In this document: positions 18,735-26,789 of the stretch, in pieces
How the letters are laid out: every line of letters begins with the position of its first letter
Numbering within the stretch: the first letter of the stretch is position 1
Source of the DNA: Sphingomicrobium sp.
GTDB lineage: Bacteria > Pseudomonadota > Alphaproteobacteria > Sphingomonadales > Sphingomonadaceae
Direction of reading: 5' to 3'
DNA: 64,000 nt
NCBI GenBank assembly: GCA_036563485.1
Contig: DATCMI010000001.1
Coordinates: 1,985,501-2,049,500 of the forward strand
Made by a program: the position numbers and the translations under genes
Notes under the pieces: model-generated
What the model was told of the DNA's origin: nothing
The model's input: only the letters and a program-made list of their open reading frames with translations
The model's database searches: none

Positions 18735-20440
18735 GTCTGGACCGGGTGCGTATCGCTAAGGTGCAGCCCGTACTTGCGGTACAGCCACCATTGTTGGGCG
18801 ATGGTCAGCAGATTGTTGGTCATCCAGTAGAGCTGAAGCCCGGCGGCGAAGGGCGCCATGATGATGACCAGGAACCACGGCATGATTGCGAAGATCTGCG
18901 CCTGCGCCGGATCCATCGGCTGCGGGTTGAGCTTCATCGACGCCCATTGCGTGGCGCCGACGAGGATCGGCAGCACGCCGATCGCCAGGATCGAAGGCGG
19001 CGTGAAGTCGAGCAAGCCGAACAGGTTCACCGGCGTCAGCGGGTCGGGCGCCGACAGGTCCTTGATCCACAAGGCGAAGGGCTGGTGGCGCATTTCAACG
19101 CTGACCAGCAGCACCTTGTAGAGCGCGTAGAAGACCGGGATCTGCAGCAGGATCGGAAGGCAGCCGGCCGCCGGGTTCACCTTTTCGGCCTGGTAAAGCT
19201 TCAGGATTTCCTGCTGCTGGCGCTGCTTGTCGTCCTTGAAGCGCTCCTGCACCGCTTTCATCTTCGGCTGCAGCTTTCGCATCGCGGCCATCGACTGGAA
19301 CTGCTTCTGGGCGATCGGGAACATCAAGGCTCGGACGATGAAGGTCAAAGCGATGATCGCCAGGCCGAAATTCCCGAACGTGTGAAACAGGAACATCAGC
19401 AGGTCGAAGATCGGTCGCATGAAGAATTCGAACCAGCCCCAGTCGATCGACTTTGACAGCTTGGGGACACCCGCATCCTCGTAGCGGTCGAGCCACGCCT
19501 TCTCCTTGGCGCCGGCGAACAGGCGTGCCTGGGTGGTGCGGCCCTGGCCAGGCGCCAGGCTGATCGGCGCAAGGGCATAATCGGCCTGGTAACCGCCACC
19601 CGGGCTGCGCCGGAAATCGCCGGTCACCGCGCCGCTTGGGACCAGCGCCGTCAGCCAATATTTGTCGCTGAAGCCGAGCCAGCCGGAAACGTTGTTGAAG
19701 CTCTCGGCCGAATTCTCGTCGAGGTCCTTCCAGTTGACGTCGTAGTTGGCCTTGCCGTCGAACACGGCGATGGGACCGACGTGGTTGGTCCAGGAATCCG
19801 CATCGACCGACTTGGCCGACCGGCTGACGAGGCCGAGCGGCCGCACGATGATCGGCTTGCCCGACGCGTTGAGGACCGACTGCTGGACGGTGAAGAGGTA
19901 TCCGTCGTCGACCGCGATCTTGATCTGGTACCGCGTCCCGTCCGGCGTCTGCGTGCTGAGCGTGACGGGCTGGCCGGGTACGAGCTGCTGCTTGTCCGCA
20001 GTCCAAACAGTGTCGAAACCGGGTGCCTGGGTCCCTTCGGCGGTCCAGCCGAAGCTCGCGACGTACGCGCCGGGCGCGCCGAGCGGTGAGAGGAGCCGGA
20101 CCGGCCGTGCGTCTTTGGCGAGCGTCTGCTTCTGGTCGACCAGCAGAAGGTCGTCGATCTGGGCGCCCTTGAGGTTGATCGAGCCGGTCAGCGACGGCGT
20201 CCGGATAGCGACGCGCGGGGCAGAGCCCAGCGCTTGCGACACCGACTGCCGCACCTTGGCCGTGGCGGGCGCGCTCGGCTGCGCCTGGGCCGTCGGCGGA
20301 AGCGGCTGCTGCTTGCCGTCCACGATCTTTGTGCTGGGCGGATTGGCCGTCGGGAAGAACGTGTTGGCAGCCCAGCTCCATCCGAGCAGCACGAGCATGC
20401 TCAGCACGACCGCAACGATCAGGTTCTTCGAATCATTCAC
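18731..20440 (-). CDS. yidC: Membrane protein insertase YidC
   Basis: Inner-membrane insertase working with or without SecYEG. 569 residues: N-terminal membrane anchor (LIVAVVLSMLVLLGWSWA), large periplasmic domain, and the conserved C-terminal five-helix core with WGWFEFFMRPIF, GNFGLAII, NPAAGCLPILLQIPVF and YWMTNNLLTIAQQW. Length and arrangement are standard for a Gram-negative YidC. About 10 bp after yidD. Confidence 0.97.
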   Translation of the reverse strand: MNDSKNLIVAVVLSMLVLLGWSWAANTFFPTANPPSTKIVDGKQQPLPPTAQAQPSAPATAKVRQSVSQALGSAPRVAIRTPSLTGSINLKGAQIDDLLLVDQKQTLAKDARPVRLLSPLGAPGAYVASFGWTAEGTQAPGFDTVWTADKQQLVPGQPVTLSTQTPDGTRYQIKIAVDDGYLFTVQQSVLNASGKPIIVRPLGLVSRSAKSVDADSWTNHVGPIAVFDGKANYDVNWKDLDENSAESFNNVSGWLGFSDKYWLTALVPSGAVTGDFRRSPGGGYQADYALAPISLAPGQGRTTQARLFAGAKEKAWLDRYEDAGVPKLSKSIDWGWFEFFMRPIFDLLMFLFHTFGNFGLAIIALTFIVRALMFPIAQKQFQSMAAMRKLQPKMKAVQERFKDDKQRQQQEILKLYQAEKVNPAAGCLPILLQIPVFYALYKVLLVSVEMRHQPFALWIKDLSAPDPLTPVNLFGLLDFTPPSILAIGVLPILVGATQWASMKLNPQPMDPAQAQIFAIMPWFLVIIMAPFAAGLQLYWMTNNLLTIAQQWWLYRKYGLHLSDTHPVQT

Positions 20441-20450
20441 TTGTGGGGCC

Positions 20451-20663
20451 TCACGGTACCGGATCGGGGCCTTGGCCGCCCCAGGGGTTGCAGCGGAGGA
20501 TGCGCTTCAACGCCATCCACCCCCCGCGCAGCGCGCCATAGCGTTCGATTGCGGTGATCGCATAGGCCGAACAGCTGGGCTGGTAGCGGCAGCTGGGCGG
20601 GAGCACCTGGCTCGGGCCCTTTTGCCACGCACGCGCCATTAGGATCATCGCCTTGGCGATCAT
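20451..20663 (-). CDS. yidD: Membrane protein insertion efficiency factor YidD
   Basis: 70-residue membrane-associated protein with the three-cysteine signature [20 protein letters not shown] and [11 protein letters not shown]. Assists YidC-dependent insertion. Start overlaps the rnpA stop (ATGA). Confidence 0.95.
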   Translation of the reverse strand: MIAKAMILMARAWQKGPSQVLPPSCRYQPSCSAYAITAIERYGALRGGWMALKRILRCNPWGGQGPDPVP

Positions 20664-21127
20664 CGCGCACGCAGCCTGTCGAGTGCGCTGCTGAGTTCGC
20701 TGCGAAGCCGGCCGAAGTCGCGCTCGACGCCATTGGCGCGGCCGATCATCACATGGTCGGCGCCTGCAAAGCCCTTTGTCGGCACGATCTCACGGGCAAG
20801 GGCTCGAAAGCGGCGCTTCATGCGGTTGCGCACGACCGCTCCGCCGATCTTCTTGGTCACCGTGAATCCGACGCGCATCTGCGGGTCGTCGTCAGCGCGA
20901 TGGCGGACGAGGAGCACGAAGCCGGGGGTCGAAGCGCGCAGGCCGCCATTCGCGGCCAGGAAGTCGGCGCGCCTTGAAAGCGTGATTAGGCGCTGAGCTT
21001 CTTGCGGCCGCGGGCGCGGCGCGCGTTCAGCACCTTGCGGCCGCCCACCGTCGCCATGCGGCTCCGGAACCCGTGACGCCGCTTGCGGACGAGATTGCTC
21101 GGCTGGAAGGTGCGCTTCATCGCTCAT
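20660..21127 (-). CDS. rnpA: Ribonuclease P protein component, unusual start
   Basis: Basic protein subunit of RNase P. The conserved body is [37 protein letters not shown]. The only conventional start that keeps the conserved N-terminus is ATG 21127, seven bases before the rpmH start, which puts rpmH wholly inside rnpA in another frame. The family N-terminus begins at about residue 47, just after the rpmH stop, where only CTA, ATC or CTT codons occur. The next normal start (GTG in FVLLV) would remove essential sequence. Identity is certain, start is not. Confidence 0.85.
   Translation of the reverse strand: MSDEAHLPAEQSRPQAASRVPEPHGDGGRPQGAERAPRPRPQEAQRLITLSRRADFLAANGGLRASTPGFVLLVRHRADDDPQMRVGFTVTKKIGGAVVRNRMKRRFRALAREIVPTKGFAGADHVMIGRANGVERDFGRLRSELSSALDRLRAR
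20986..21120 (-). CDS. rpmH: 50S ribosomal protein L34
   Basis: 44-residue ribosomal protein: [20 protein letters not shown], ending GRKKLSA. Too short for many gene callers. It lies in a different frame entirely within the longest rnpA frame. Confidence 0.97.
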   Translation of the reverse strand: MKRTFQPSNLVRKRRHGFRSRMATVGGRKVLNARRARGRKKLSA

Positions 21128-21207
21128 GCCTCAAATATCTAAAGAAAAAGGGCCGCCGTTGAGGCAGCCGCTGTCGTGCGCGCCGATAGTCGAGAGGGGC
21201 GGGCAAG

Positions 21208-21564
21208 TCAACTTCCGGTGCCCGGTCCCGCAACTCCCGAGCGCTGCTCCTGTTGCTGCTGTTCCTGGCTCTTCCGAAGCTGCTCGCGACGTTTGGCGCT
21301 TTGCCGTCGCAGCGCCCAATCGGCGTAGCGCCCGGCCTTCGGCTGCCATCGCTTGAATTTCACATAGCGGCGTTTGGCCCACATGCTGGTCCGAAGCACC
21401 AGCGCCGCCCCAGGGGCGATGAAGAACACGCCGCCAGGTCCCGGCAGCGGCGAGACGATGATGCCGATGATGATCAGGACGACCCCGAGGACCAGAAGCC
21501 CCCATTCGACCCACGGCTGGTCGAAGAATCTCCTGAACCGGTCGCGCGAACTCATCGTCCGCAT
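21208..21564 (-). CDS. Small PGPGW-type membrane protein
   Basis: 118 residues with one long hydrophobic hairpin (VEWGLLVLGVVLIIIGIIVSPLPGPGG then VFFIAPGAALVL) holding the PLPGPG turn of the PGPGW transmembrane family, followed by a basic Gln-rich cytosolic tail. Function unknown. ATG 21555 is an alternative start. Confidence 0.7.
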   Translation of the reverse strand: MRTMSSRDRFRRFFDQPWVEWGLLVLGVVLIIIGIIVSPLPGPGGVFFIAPGAALVLRTSMWAKRRYVKFKRWQPKAGRYADWALRRQSAKRREQLRKSQEQQQQEQRSGVAGPGTGS

Positions 21565-21683
21565 GTGGTCTTGCGGGCGCGCCGCTGCAAGCGCTTGCGG
21601 GAATGCACCCGAACCGACTAGCGTTGAAAAGCCGAGCTAGGGGGAAGTCTGCAAAATGTGAGACGTTCGGGGGACGGGGCCTG

Positions 21684-23192
21684 ATGGCTGCGACCGTCGC
21701 CACCGTCGCATATCTCGGCCTCGAAGCGCGCGGCGTCGAGGTCCAGGTCCAGCTGTCGTCCGGCCTTCCGGCCTTCATCATCGTCGGGCTTCCGGACAAT
21801 GCCGTCCGCGAGAGCCGCGAGCGGGTGAGGGCGGCGCTTGCCGCCATCGGCCTCGCCCTCCCGCCCAAGCGGATCACGATCAATCTGTCGCCCGCTGACC
21901 TGCCGAAGGAAGGGTCGCATTACGACCTGCCGATCGCCTTGTGCCTGCTCGCGGCCATCGGTGCAACCGATGCCGAAGCGTTGTCCCACTATGTCGCCGT
22001 CGGTGAGCTGTGTCTGGATGGGCGCATCACCGCGTCGCCCGGCGTCCTTCTCGCCGCGCTCCACGCCTCCTCAGAGGACAAGGGCCTGATCTGCCCGGCC
22101 GCGCAGGGCAGCGAAGCGAGCTGGGCAGGGCAGCTCGACGTCATCGCCGCGCCGGACCTGCTGGCACTACTCGCGCATCTAAAGGGCACCAGCCTCGTCC
22201 CGCCGCCTCCAGCCGCGGACGCGGAGGCTCCGGACGGCGGACCCGACCTTGCGCAGGTCAAGGGGCAGGAGGTCGCCAAGCGCGCGCTCGAGATCGCCGC
22301 GGCTGGCGGCCACAATCTATTGATGAGCGGGCCGCCGGGCGCCGGCAAGTCGCTGCTTGCTGCCTGCCTGCCCGGCATCCTCCCGCCGTTGCAGCCGAGC
22401 GAGGCGCTGGAAGTCTCGATGGTCGCTTCGGTCGCCGGCGAACTGTCGAACGGCAAGATCCGCCGCCGCCGACCGTTCCGTTCTCCGCACCATAGCGCAT
22501 CGATGCCGGCGCTGGTCGGCGGCGGGCTGCGCGTGCGCCCGGGGGAGATCAGCCTCGCCCACTTGGGCGTGCTGTTCCTCGACGAGCTTCCCGAATTCCA
22601 GCGGCAAGTGCTCGATTCGCTTCGCCAGCCGCTTGAGACCGGCTCGGTCAGCGTCGCGCGAGCGAATACGCACGTGACCTTCCCCGCGCGCGTGCAGCTC
22701 ATCGCGGCGATGAACCCGTGCCGCTGCGGCCATCTTGGCGACCCGGCGCTCGCCTGCAGCCGGGCGCCGCGATGCGCCGCCGACTACCAGGCCCGCGTTT
22801 CCGGGCCGCTGCTCGACCGCATCGACCTGCATGTCGAAGTTCCCGGCGTCTCCGCTGCCGACCTCACGCTGCCGCCACCCGCGGAGGGAAGCGCCGAGGT
22901 CGCTGCCCGGGTCGCCAAAGCCCGAGCGCGCCAGGCGGAGCGCTATAACGGGCACGGGCCGCGCACCAATGCCGAAGCGGACGGCGAGTTGCTCGACCGC
23001 GTGGCGACGCCGGATGAGCCCGGGCGCAAGCTTCTCGCCGACGCCGCCGCGGCGATGCGGCTTTCAGCCCGCGGCTTTCACCGGGTCTTGCGCGTGGCGC
23101 GGACGATTGCCGACCTCGCGGGCTCCGAGCAGGTCGGCCGCATCCACGTCGCCGAAGCGCTCAGCTACCGGCGGCAAGCTCCGCGCAATTGA
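21684..23192 (+). CDS. comM: ComM/YifB family Mg-chelatase-like AAA+ ATPase
   Basis: 502 residues. ComM is a branch-migration helicase that helps integrate transforming DNA. N-terminal domain VATVAYLGLEARGVEVQ to SPADLPKEGSHYDLP, Walker A GPPGAGKS, Walker B VLFLDELPEF and the zinc-like AMNPCRCGHLGD are standard. ATG 21684 is preceded by GGGGGACGGGG. Its last 28 bases lie under the C-terminal extension of the prophage integrase frame on the other strand. Confidence 0.93.
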   Translation: MAATVATVAYLGLEARGVEVQVQLSSGLPAFIIVGLPDNAVRESRERVRAALAAIGLALPPKRITINLSPADLPKEGSHYDLPIALCLLAAIGATDAEALSHYVAVGELCLDGRITASPGVLLAALHASSEDKGLICPAAQGSEASWAGQLDVIAAPDLLALLAHLKGTSLVPPPPAADAEAPDGGPDLAQVKGQEVAKRALEIAAAGGHNLLMSGPPGAGKSLLAACLPGILPPLQPSEALEVSMVASVAGELSNGKIRRRRPFRSPHHSASMPALVGGGLRVRPGEISLAHLGVLFLDELPEFQRQVLDSLRQPLETGSVSVARANTHVTFPARVQLIAAMNPCRCGHLGDPALACSRAPRCAADYQARVSGPLLDRIDLHVEVPGVSAADLTLPPPAEGSAEVAARVAKARARQAERYNGHGPRTNAEADGELLDRVATPDEPGRKLLADAAAAMRLSARGFHRVLRVARTIADLAGSEQVGRIHVAEALSYRRQAPRN

Positions 23193-24892
23193 TTAGGCGC
23201 TCCCGCTCGCCTAGCTAGGCAGCACGCGCAGGGCCCCTGTGGCGGAATGGTAGACGCGCTCGACTCAAAATCGAGTTCCTTGCGGAGTGTCGGTTCGAGT
23301 CCGACCGGGGGTACCAACGGAACAGTACAGTCGGGCAGCTTGCCGCCCGCGACAGCGACCACGCTGGAGAGCAATCCGTGCACCTCGATCGAGGTGCCGA
23401 TCGTGCCTTGCCTGGGTGTGACCACGATGCGATCGATGAGGGCGCGGACGGCTTCGCGGGCGGCGGGCACGTCGTCGGCGGCGAGGGATCCGGTCAGGTC
23501 CGCGATTCGCTTGCGGTAGACGCCGGCGAGGCCGGGGTGGAGCGCGACGACCTTCTCGGCGGCGATCTCCGCCAGCTCGGCGTCGCAGCGGGCACGTTCC
23601 GCCTTGGCCTCGGCCAGCGGTTCGGCAATGTCCGACGCATCGATCCTGCCATCGGCGAGCGCCGCGATCAGGCGCGCGACGCGGGCGTCGGCATCGGCCC
23701 GCTTCCGTTCGATGCGCCCGCGGTCCTTGCGGCCGCGCTTCGCCTCCTCGGCCCAGGCGGCGCGATATTCCTCGACATAAGCGGCGACCAGGTCGGGGTG
23801 CAGAAGGCGCTCCGACAGGCCGGTCAGCACGCGCCGTTCGAACGATGCACGCGTGATCGTCCGCCCGTTGCCGCAGGTCAGGCCGTCGCGATGGTTGCCG
23901 CAGCCCCAGCGATCCTTGCCGACGACGCGCCAGGGGCCACCGCAGGCGCCGCACACGGCCTTCCCCGACAGCAGGTGGCGCGACCGCCGGACCGGCGCCT
24001 TGAGGCCGCCGGCATATCGCCGCAGCTGCGCCTGGGCAGCGTCCCACAAATCGTCGTTGACGATCCGCAGCTCGGGCACATCGACGATCGTCCATTCGCT
24101 TTCCGGGTTGATCCGCAGGGTCTTCCTGCGGCTGACCGGGTGCTGCACCTTGCGGGTGCGGTTGTAGATCAGCTTCCCGCGGTAAAGGTCGTTGCGGAGG
24201 ATGCCGTTGCGGCGCTCGGCATGGCCATGGACGGTGCTGATCCGCCACAGCCCGCCGCTGGGCGATGGCACTCCATGCGCGTTCAGCCCGGCGATCACGG
24301 CGCGAACGCTCCGCCCCTCGCCGATCTCCTCGAAGATGCGGCGCACGATCGCGGCCTGGTCCGGGTGGATTTCGCGAAGGCCGGGCACCGCCTGGCCCCG
24401 CTCGTCGAGGCGCCCGATCTTCCGGTAGCCGTAGGCCATGCCGCCGGGGTTCATGCGAGCAAGCGCTCGGCCGCGCTGACCGCGGCGGATATTGTGGGCG
24501 GTGTCCTTGCGCTGCTGCTCGTCGATCAGCGCCTTGACCGTGCCCTTGAAGCTGTCGAGCTCCCCATCGGCGAGGCTGAACAGGCGGGCACCGTGGAAGG
24601 TGAGCAGCTTGCGCAGGCGGTCGAAGTCGCCGAGGTCGCGAGCGATGCGGCTCGAGGTGTCGGCGAGCACCTGGTCGATGCCGCCGGCCTGGACGCACTG
24701 CAGCAGCGCGGACATGCCGGGCCGTTGCCCCTCGCCGATGCCGGCGCCGCCGCTGATCGCATAATCGGCAAAGACGTCGACGACGGTCCAGCCCTCGCGG
24801 TCGCAGCGGGCGCGGCAGTCGGCGAGCTGGTCGTCGATCGAGCGGTCGTTCTGAAGGTCGCTTGAAAACCTTGCGTAGATCAGGGTGCGCAT
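23165..24892 (-). CDS. Large serine recombinase (phage integrase), frame crosses attL
   Basis: 575 residues as integrated. Resolvase-like N-terminus MRTLIYARFSSDLQND with nucleophile Ser10, recombinase domain (AYGYRKIGRLD to RNDLYRGKL), a zinc ribbon CGACGG...CGNH...CGN, and a long coiled coil of about 90 residues. The frame has no stop before the attachment core, so the last 50 residues read the antisense of tRNA-Leu and end inside comM. In the excised circle the same frame would stop at 63608-63610 after 543 residues. ATG 24892 overlaps the preceding stop as TGATG. Confidence 0.92.
   Translation of the reverse strand: MRTLIYARFSSDLQNDRSIDDQLADCRARCDREGWTVVDVFADYAISGGAGIGEGQRPGMSALLQCVQAGGIDQVLADTSSRIARDLGDFDRLRKLLTFHGARLFSLADGELDSFKGTVKALIDEQQRKDTAHNIRRGQRGRALARMNPGGMAYGYRKIGRLDERGQAVPGLREIHPDQAAIVRRIFEEIGEGRSVRAVIAGLNAHGVPSPSGGLWRISTVHGHAERRNGILRNDLYRGKLIYNRTRKVQHPVSRRKTLRINPESEWTIVDVPELRIVNDDLWDAAQAQLRRYAGGLKAPVRRSRHLLSGKAVCGACGGPWRVVGKDRWGCGNHRDGLTCGNGRTITRASFERRVLTGLSERLLHPDLVAAYVEEYRAAWAEEAKRGRKDRGRIERKRADADARVARLIAALADGRIDASDIAEPLAEAKAERARCDAELAEIAAEKVVALHPGLAGVYRKRIADLTGSLAADDVPAAREAVRALIDRIVVTPRQGTIGTSIEVHGLLSSVVAVAGGKLPDCTVPLVPPVGLEPTLRKELDFESSASTIPPQGPCACCLARRAGAPNQLRGACRR
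23233..23316 (+). tRNA. tRNA-Leu(CAA), prophage attachment site
   Basis: 84 nt. Acceptor GCCCCTG pairs with CGGGGGT (one G-U), discriminator A, encoded CCA. Anticodon stem CTCGA/TCGAG with loop CTCAAAA gives CAA. The variable arm is long, as in a class II tRNA, and the T loop is TTCGAGT. The last 12 bases are within the 13-bp attL core, so integration leaves the gene intact. Confidence 0.95.
23305..23317 (+). repeat. attL core
   Basis: CCGGGGGTACCAA, overlapping the 3' acceptor end and CCA of tRNA-Leu. The identical 13 bases recur at 63652-63664 and flanking bases differ on both sides. Confidence 0.85.
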
Positions 24893-25176
24893 CAGCGCTC
24901 TTCCATGCTGCCGACGATCGGCGTCGAGCGGATCTCGCCGTTGCTTCGGTAGCGCAGGGCGGGCGTGCCGATGCCGACCAGGTCGACCGGCGTGCCAAGC
25001 AGGCTCATGTCGCCGACTGCCGTGAAGGTGTCGCCGGCGTCGATCGGCTGCCGCTCCTCGGCCGCGCGCTTGGTTGCCTCCCACAAATCGTCGGGCAGTT
25101 CCCATTCGACCGGCTCATCGCCGTTGGCGACGAGCATGTGCCAGCATTCGACTAAATCTTCGGGAGTGACCGCCAC
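24892..25176 (-). CDS. Small acidic phage protein of unknown function
   Basis: 94 residues, not recognised. Starts MAVTPEDLVECWHML and includes DEPVEWELPDDLWEATKRAA. No membrane segment. Directly upstream of the integrase with stop and start sharing a base (TGATG), so probably translated in step with it. Confidence 0.65.
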   Translation of the reverse strand: MAVTPEDLVECWHMLVANGDEPVEWELPDDLWEATKRAAEERQPIDAGDTFTAVGDMSLLGTPVDLVGIGTPALRYRSNGEIRSTPIVGSMEER

Positions 25177-25178
25177 GT

Positions 25179-25352
25179 TCAGCCTTTGCGCTGCTGTCCG
25201 GCGGCATAGTCGCGCTTCGCGTCCGCGCGCGCAAGGGCACGCACGAGCGCACGCAGGTGCTCCACCGCCATGTCCGTGCTCGCATGCCCCCCGGGCATGC
25301 TGCGCGCAGCCATGGGCAAGTCCGCGCGGGAGTGGAGCGTCTCGTGTTTCAT
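25179..25352 (-). CDS. Small phage protein, unknown
   Basis: 57 residues, not recognised; the helical C-terminal half (AVEHLRALVRALARADAKRDY) is Ala/Arg rich. Start ATG 25352 overlaps the upstream gene stop (ATGA) and its own stop is 2 bp from the next gene, a spacing typical of this operon. Confidence 0.5.
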   Translation of the reverse strand: MKHETLHSRADLPMAARSMPGGHASTDMAVEHLRALVRALARADAKRDYAAGQQRKG

Positions 25353-25735
25353 GCAGCGAGCAGTCGGGCGGGGGCTTGGCGGCCGTTTTCGGTGCGGATT
25401 TGGACGCCCTGGCGGATCGCGGAGGGGATCAGGAGGCTGCGGATCTGCCTGAGCGCGAACAGGCGATTCCCCTGATCCGGCTTCCCGACCCGGTGCTCGA
25501 CCGCGGCGTGGATGACGGCGAGCAGCTCGGCCCAGGCGATCGCCGGCGTCTCGCCGAGGCACGGCTCGAACGTCGTCTCGCCATGCTCGAGCAGCGCGAC
25601 AATCGCGCGCCATGCGGCGATGCCGCGTCCGGCCTCGTCGGCCGACATGGTGCCGGCGACCACGCGGTCCGGATAATGGGCCTCGCGGGACGCGAGCTCG
25701 GCCTGGGCGTGAGAGGCGAGGTCGCGGCGGGTCAT
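25349..25735 (-). CDS. Phage protein of unknown function
   Basis: 128 residues starting MTRRDLASHAQAELASREAHYP, helical, then FALRQIRSLLIPSAI. Not recognised. ATG 25735 overlaps the previous stop (ATGA), which decides it over ATG 25771. Confidence 0.6.
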   Translation of the reverse strand: MTRRDLASHAQAELASREAHYPDRVVAGTMSADEAGRGIAAWRAIVALLEHGETTFEPCLGETPAIAWAELLAVIHAAVEHRVGKPDQGNRLFALRQIRSLLIPSAIRQGVQIRTENGRQAPARLLAA

Positions 25736-26010
25736 TTTGCCGGCTCGAACCATCGGCCCTGTGGACCGCATGGAAGACGGTCGCGCCGAAACAGCCGATC
25801 AAACAAGCCGCCATGGTCCCGGCGTTCGCTCTCGCACCTCCGCATATTTTCCTGTTGACCGCGAACAGGATCGATCCGCGTCCACCTGGTTCGCTCGCAG
25901 CCGGGCCCACGCAACCCGCCTCGGCAACGATGGCGACAGGCGGCGCAGATGGGAACGTCTTCGTGGCCCTCGCTGTGAGCCTGTCCCCCGGACAGACTCA
26001 CCAGTGCCAC
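25732..26010 (-). CDS. Cys/Arg-rich small phage protein
   Basis: 92 residues, not recognised. ICAACRHRCRGG followed by GPGCERTRW gives four closely spaced cysteines with nearby histidine, compatible with a small metal-binding fold. Coupled by ATGA to the downstream gene and overlapping the upstream one by 13 bases. Composition is odd enough that it could be spurious, but it is the only frame that keeps the operon continuous. Confidence 0.42.
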   Translation of the reverse strand: MALVSLSGGQAHSEGHEDVPICAACRHRCRGGLRGPGCERTRWTRIDPVRGQQENMRRCESERRDHGGLFDRLFRRDRLPCGPQGRWFEPAK

Positions 26011-26189
26011 CCCTTCGAAGCGCTAAGCCAGGCGGCGAGAAGCGCGAGGGCGACGATCACGAACCCGCCGAGGCGGTCCATCAACGACCGGCGCGGGCGG
26101 TGCCAGATGGCGTTGTGGCGGCTGTGGCGGCCGTCGCGGCCATCGTGGACCCACTGGTTGCGGCCCTTGAAGGTAACGCGCGCGTTCAT
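25998..26189 (-). CDS. Small single-span membrane protein
   Basis: 63 residues: basic N-terminal half, then LGGFVIVALALLAAWLSASKG, one membrane helix. Not recognised. Start overlaps the upstream stop (ATGA). Confidence 0.55.
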   Translation of the reverse strand: MNARVTFKGRNQWVHDGRDGRHSRHNAIWHRPRRSLMDRLGGFVIVALALLAAWLSASKGWHW

Positions 26190-26656
26190 GCCACATTCCT
26201 GAGCAGGCCGGTGTCGCGGAGGGTGTCGGCGATGACCTGGCCGGTTGAGCCGCCGCCGCGGCGGAGGCCGCGGGCTTCGGCGGCGTGGAGCTTGCGCAGC
26301 TCGGCCTCGAGCAGGACCGAGGCGACCTGCCGGTTCTTGAGCGCCTCGGCGCGGGCCGCCTGTTCCTTCAGCTTGGGCGAGAGGCGAGTGCGGCCGAACA
26401 GGTGCCGCTGAAGATCGGCAAGCTCGCGCTCCTCATCCTTCGTCAGCGGCGTGCCGTCGATCAGCGTCCATTCGTCGACGATCCGGAAGCTGCTGGCGCC
26501 GACCCGCAGCGGGAAGGCGATTGCAGCTTCACCCGAGGAAGTATCGCGGCGCTGCACGCGGACCAGCTCGGCACGCTGCTGGCTGACCGGCAGCGCCTCG
26601 TCGACGATCAGCGCGTAACTGCCAACCTGCGGGAATGGGGCGGGGACTCTGAGCAT
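26186..26656 (-). CDS. First gene of the leftward phage operon, unknown
   Basis: 156 residues starting MLRVPAPFPQVGSYALIVDEALPVSQQ, a beta-rich N-terminal part (VRVQRRDTSSGEAAIAFPLR) then a helical region rich in Lys/Glu/Ala. Not recognised. ATG 26656 follows AGGTCC and lies about 25 bases after a good promoter carrying an operator. Leads the operon that ends with the integrase. Confidence 0.62.
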   Translation of the reverse strand: MLRVPAPFPQVGSYALIVDEALPVSQQRAELVRVQRRDTSSGEAAIAFPLRVGASSFRIVDEWTLIDGTPLTKDEERELADLQRHLFGRTRLSPKLKEQAARAEALKNRQVASVLLEAELRKLHAAEARGLRRGGGSTGQVIADTLRDTGLLRNVA

Positions 26657-26681
26657 GGGACCTCCGTTCGGTTCGGAGGCC

Positions 26682-26710
26682 CTTATCTGTTGAACAAAAC
26701 AAACAGTCAA
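26682..26710 (-). promoter_or_regulatory. Leftward promoter with operator in the spacer
   Basis: On the minus strand TTGACT (26710-26705), 17-base spacer, GATAAG (26687-26682). The spacer plus one base is operator site 1, TGTT-N10-AACA, at 26688-26705. Occupancy would block the integrase operon, as expected of the prophage repressor. Confidence 0.65.
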
Positions 26711-26717
26711 GCGGCTG

Positions 26718-26757
26718 TGTTCGTTTTCTTCAACAAAGACAGGCGCGGTTCTATGGG
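26718..26757 (+). promoter_or_regulatory. Operator site 2 and possible rightward promoter
   Basis: Operator TGTT-N10-AACA at 26718-26735, centre exactly 30 bp from site 1. A possible rightward promoter TTCAAC (26729-26734), 17 bases, TATGGG (26752-26757) overlaps it and would drive the HIRAN gene. The promoter is weak by consensus. Confidence 0.4.
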
Positions 26758-26789
26758 GGTAAGGTCCTCGCGCTCGGAGAGGAGGGGCG

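Noticed and set aside
23378-24865. Long plus-strand frame opposite the integrase
   Set aside because: Antisense of a clear serine recombinase.
25737-26411. Plus-strand frame across the leftward small genes
   Set aside because: Arg/Pro-rich composition without domains, while the minus strand shows an unbroken chain of ATGA overlaps.
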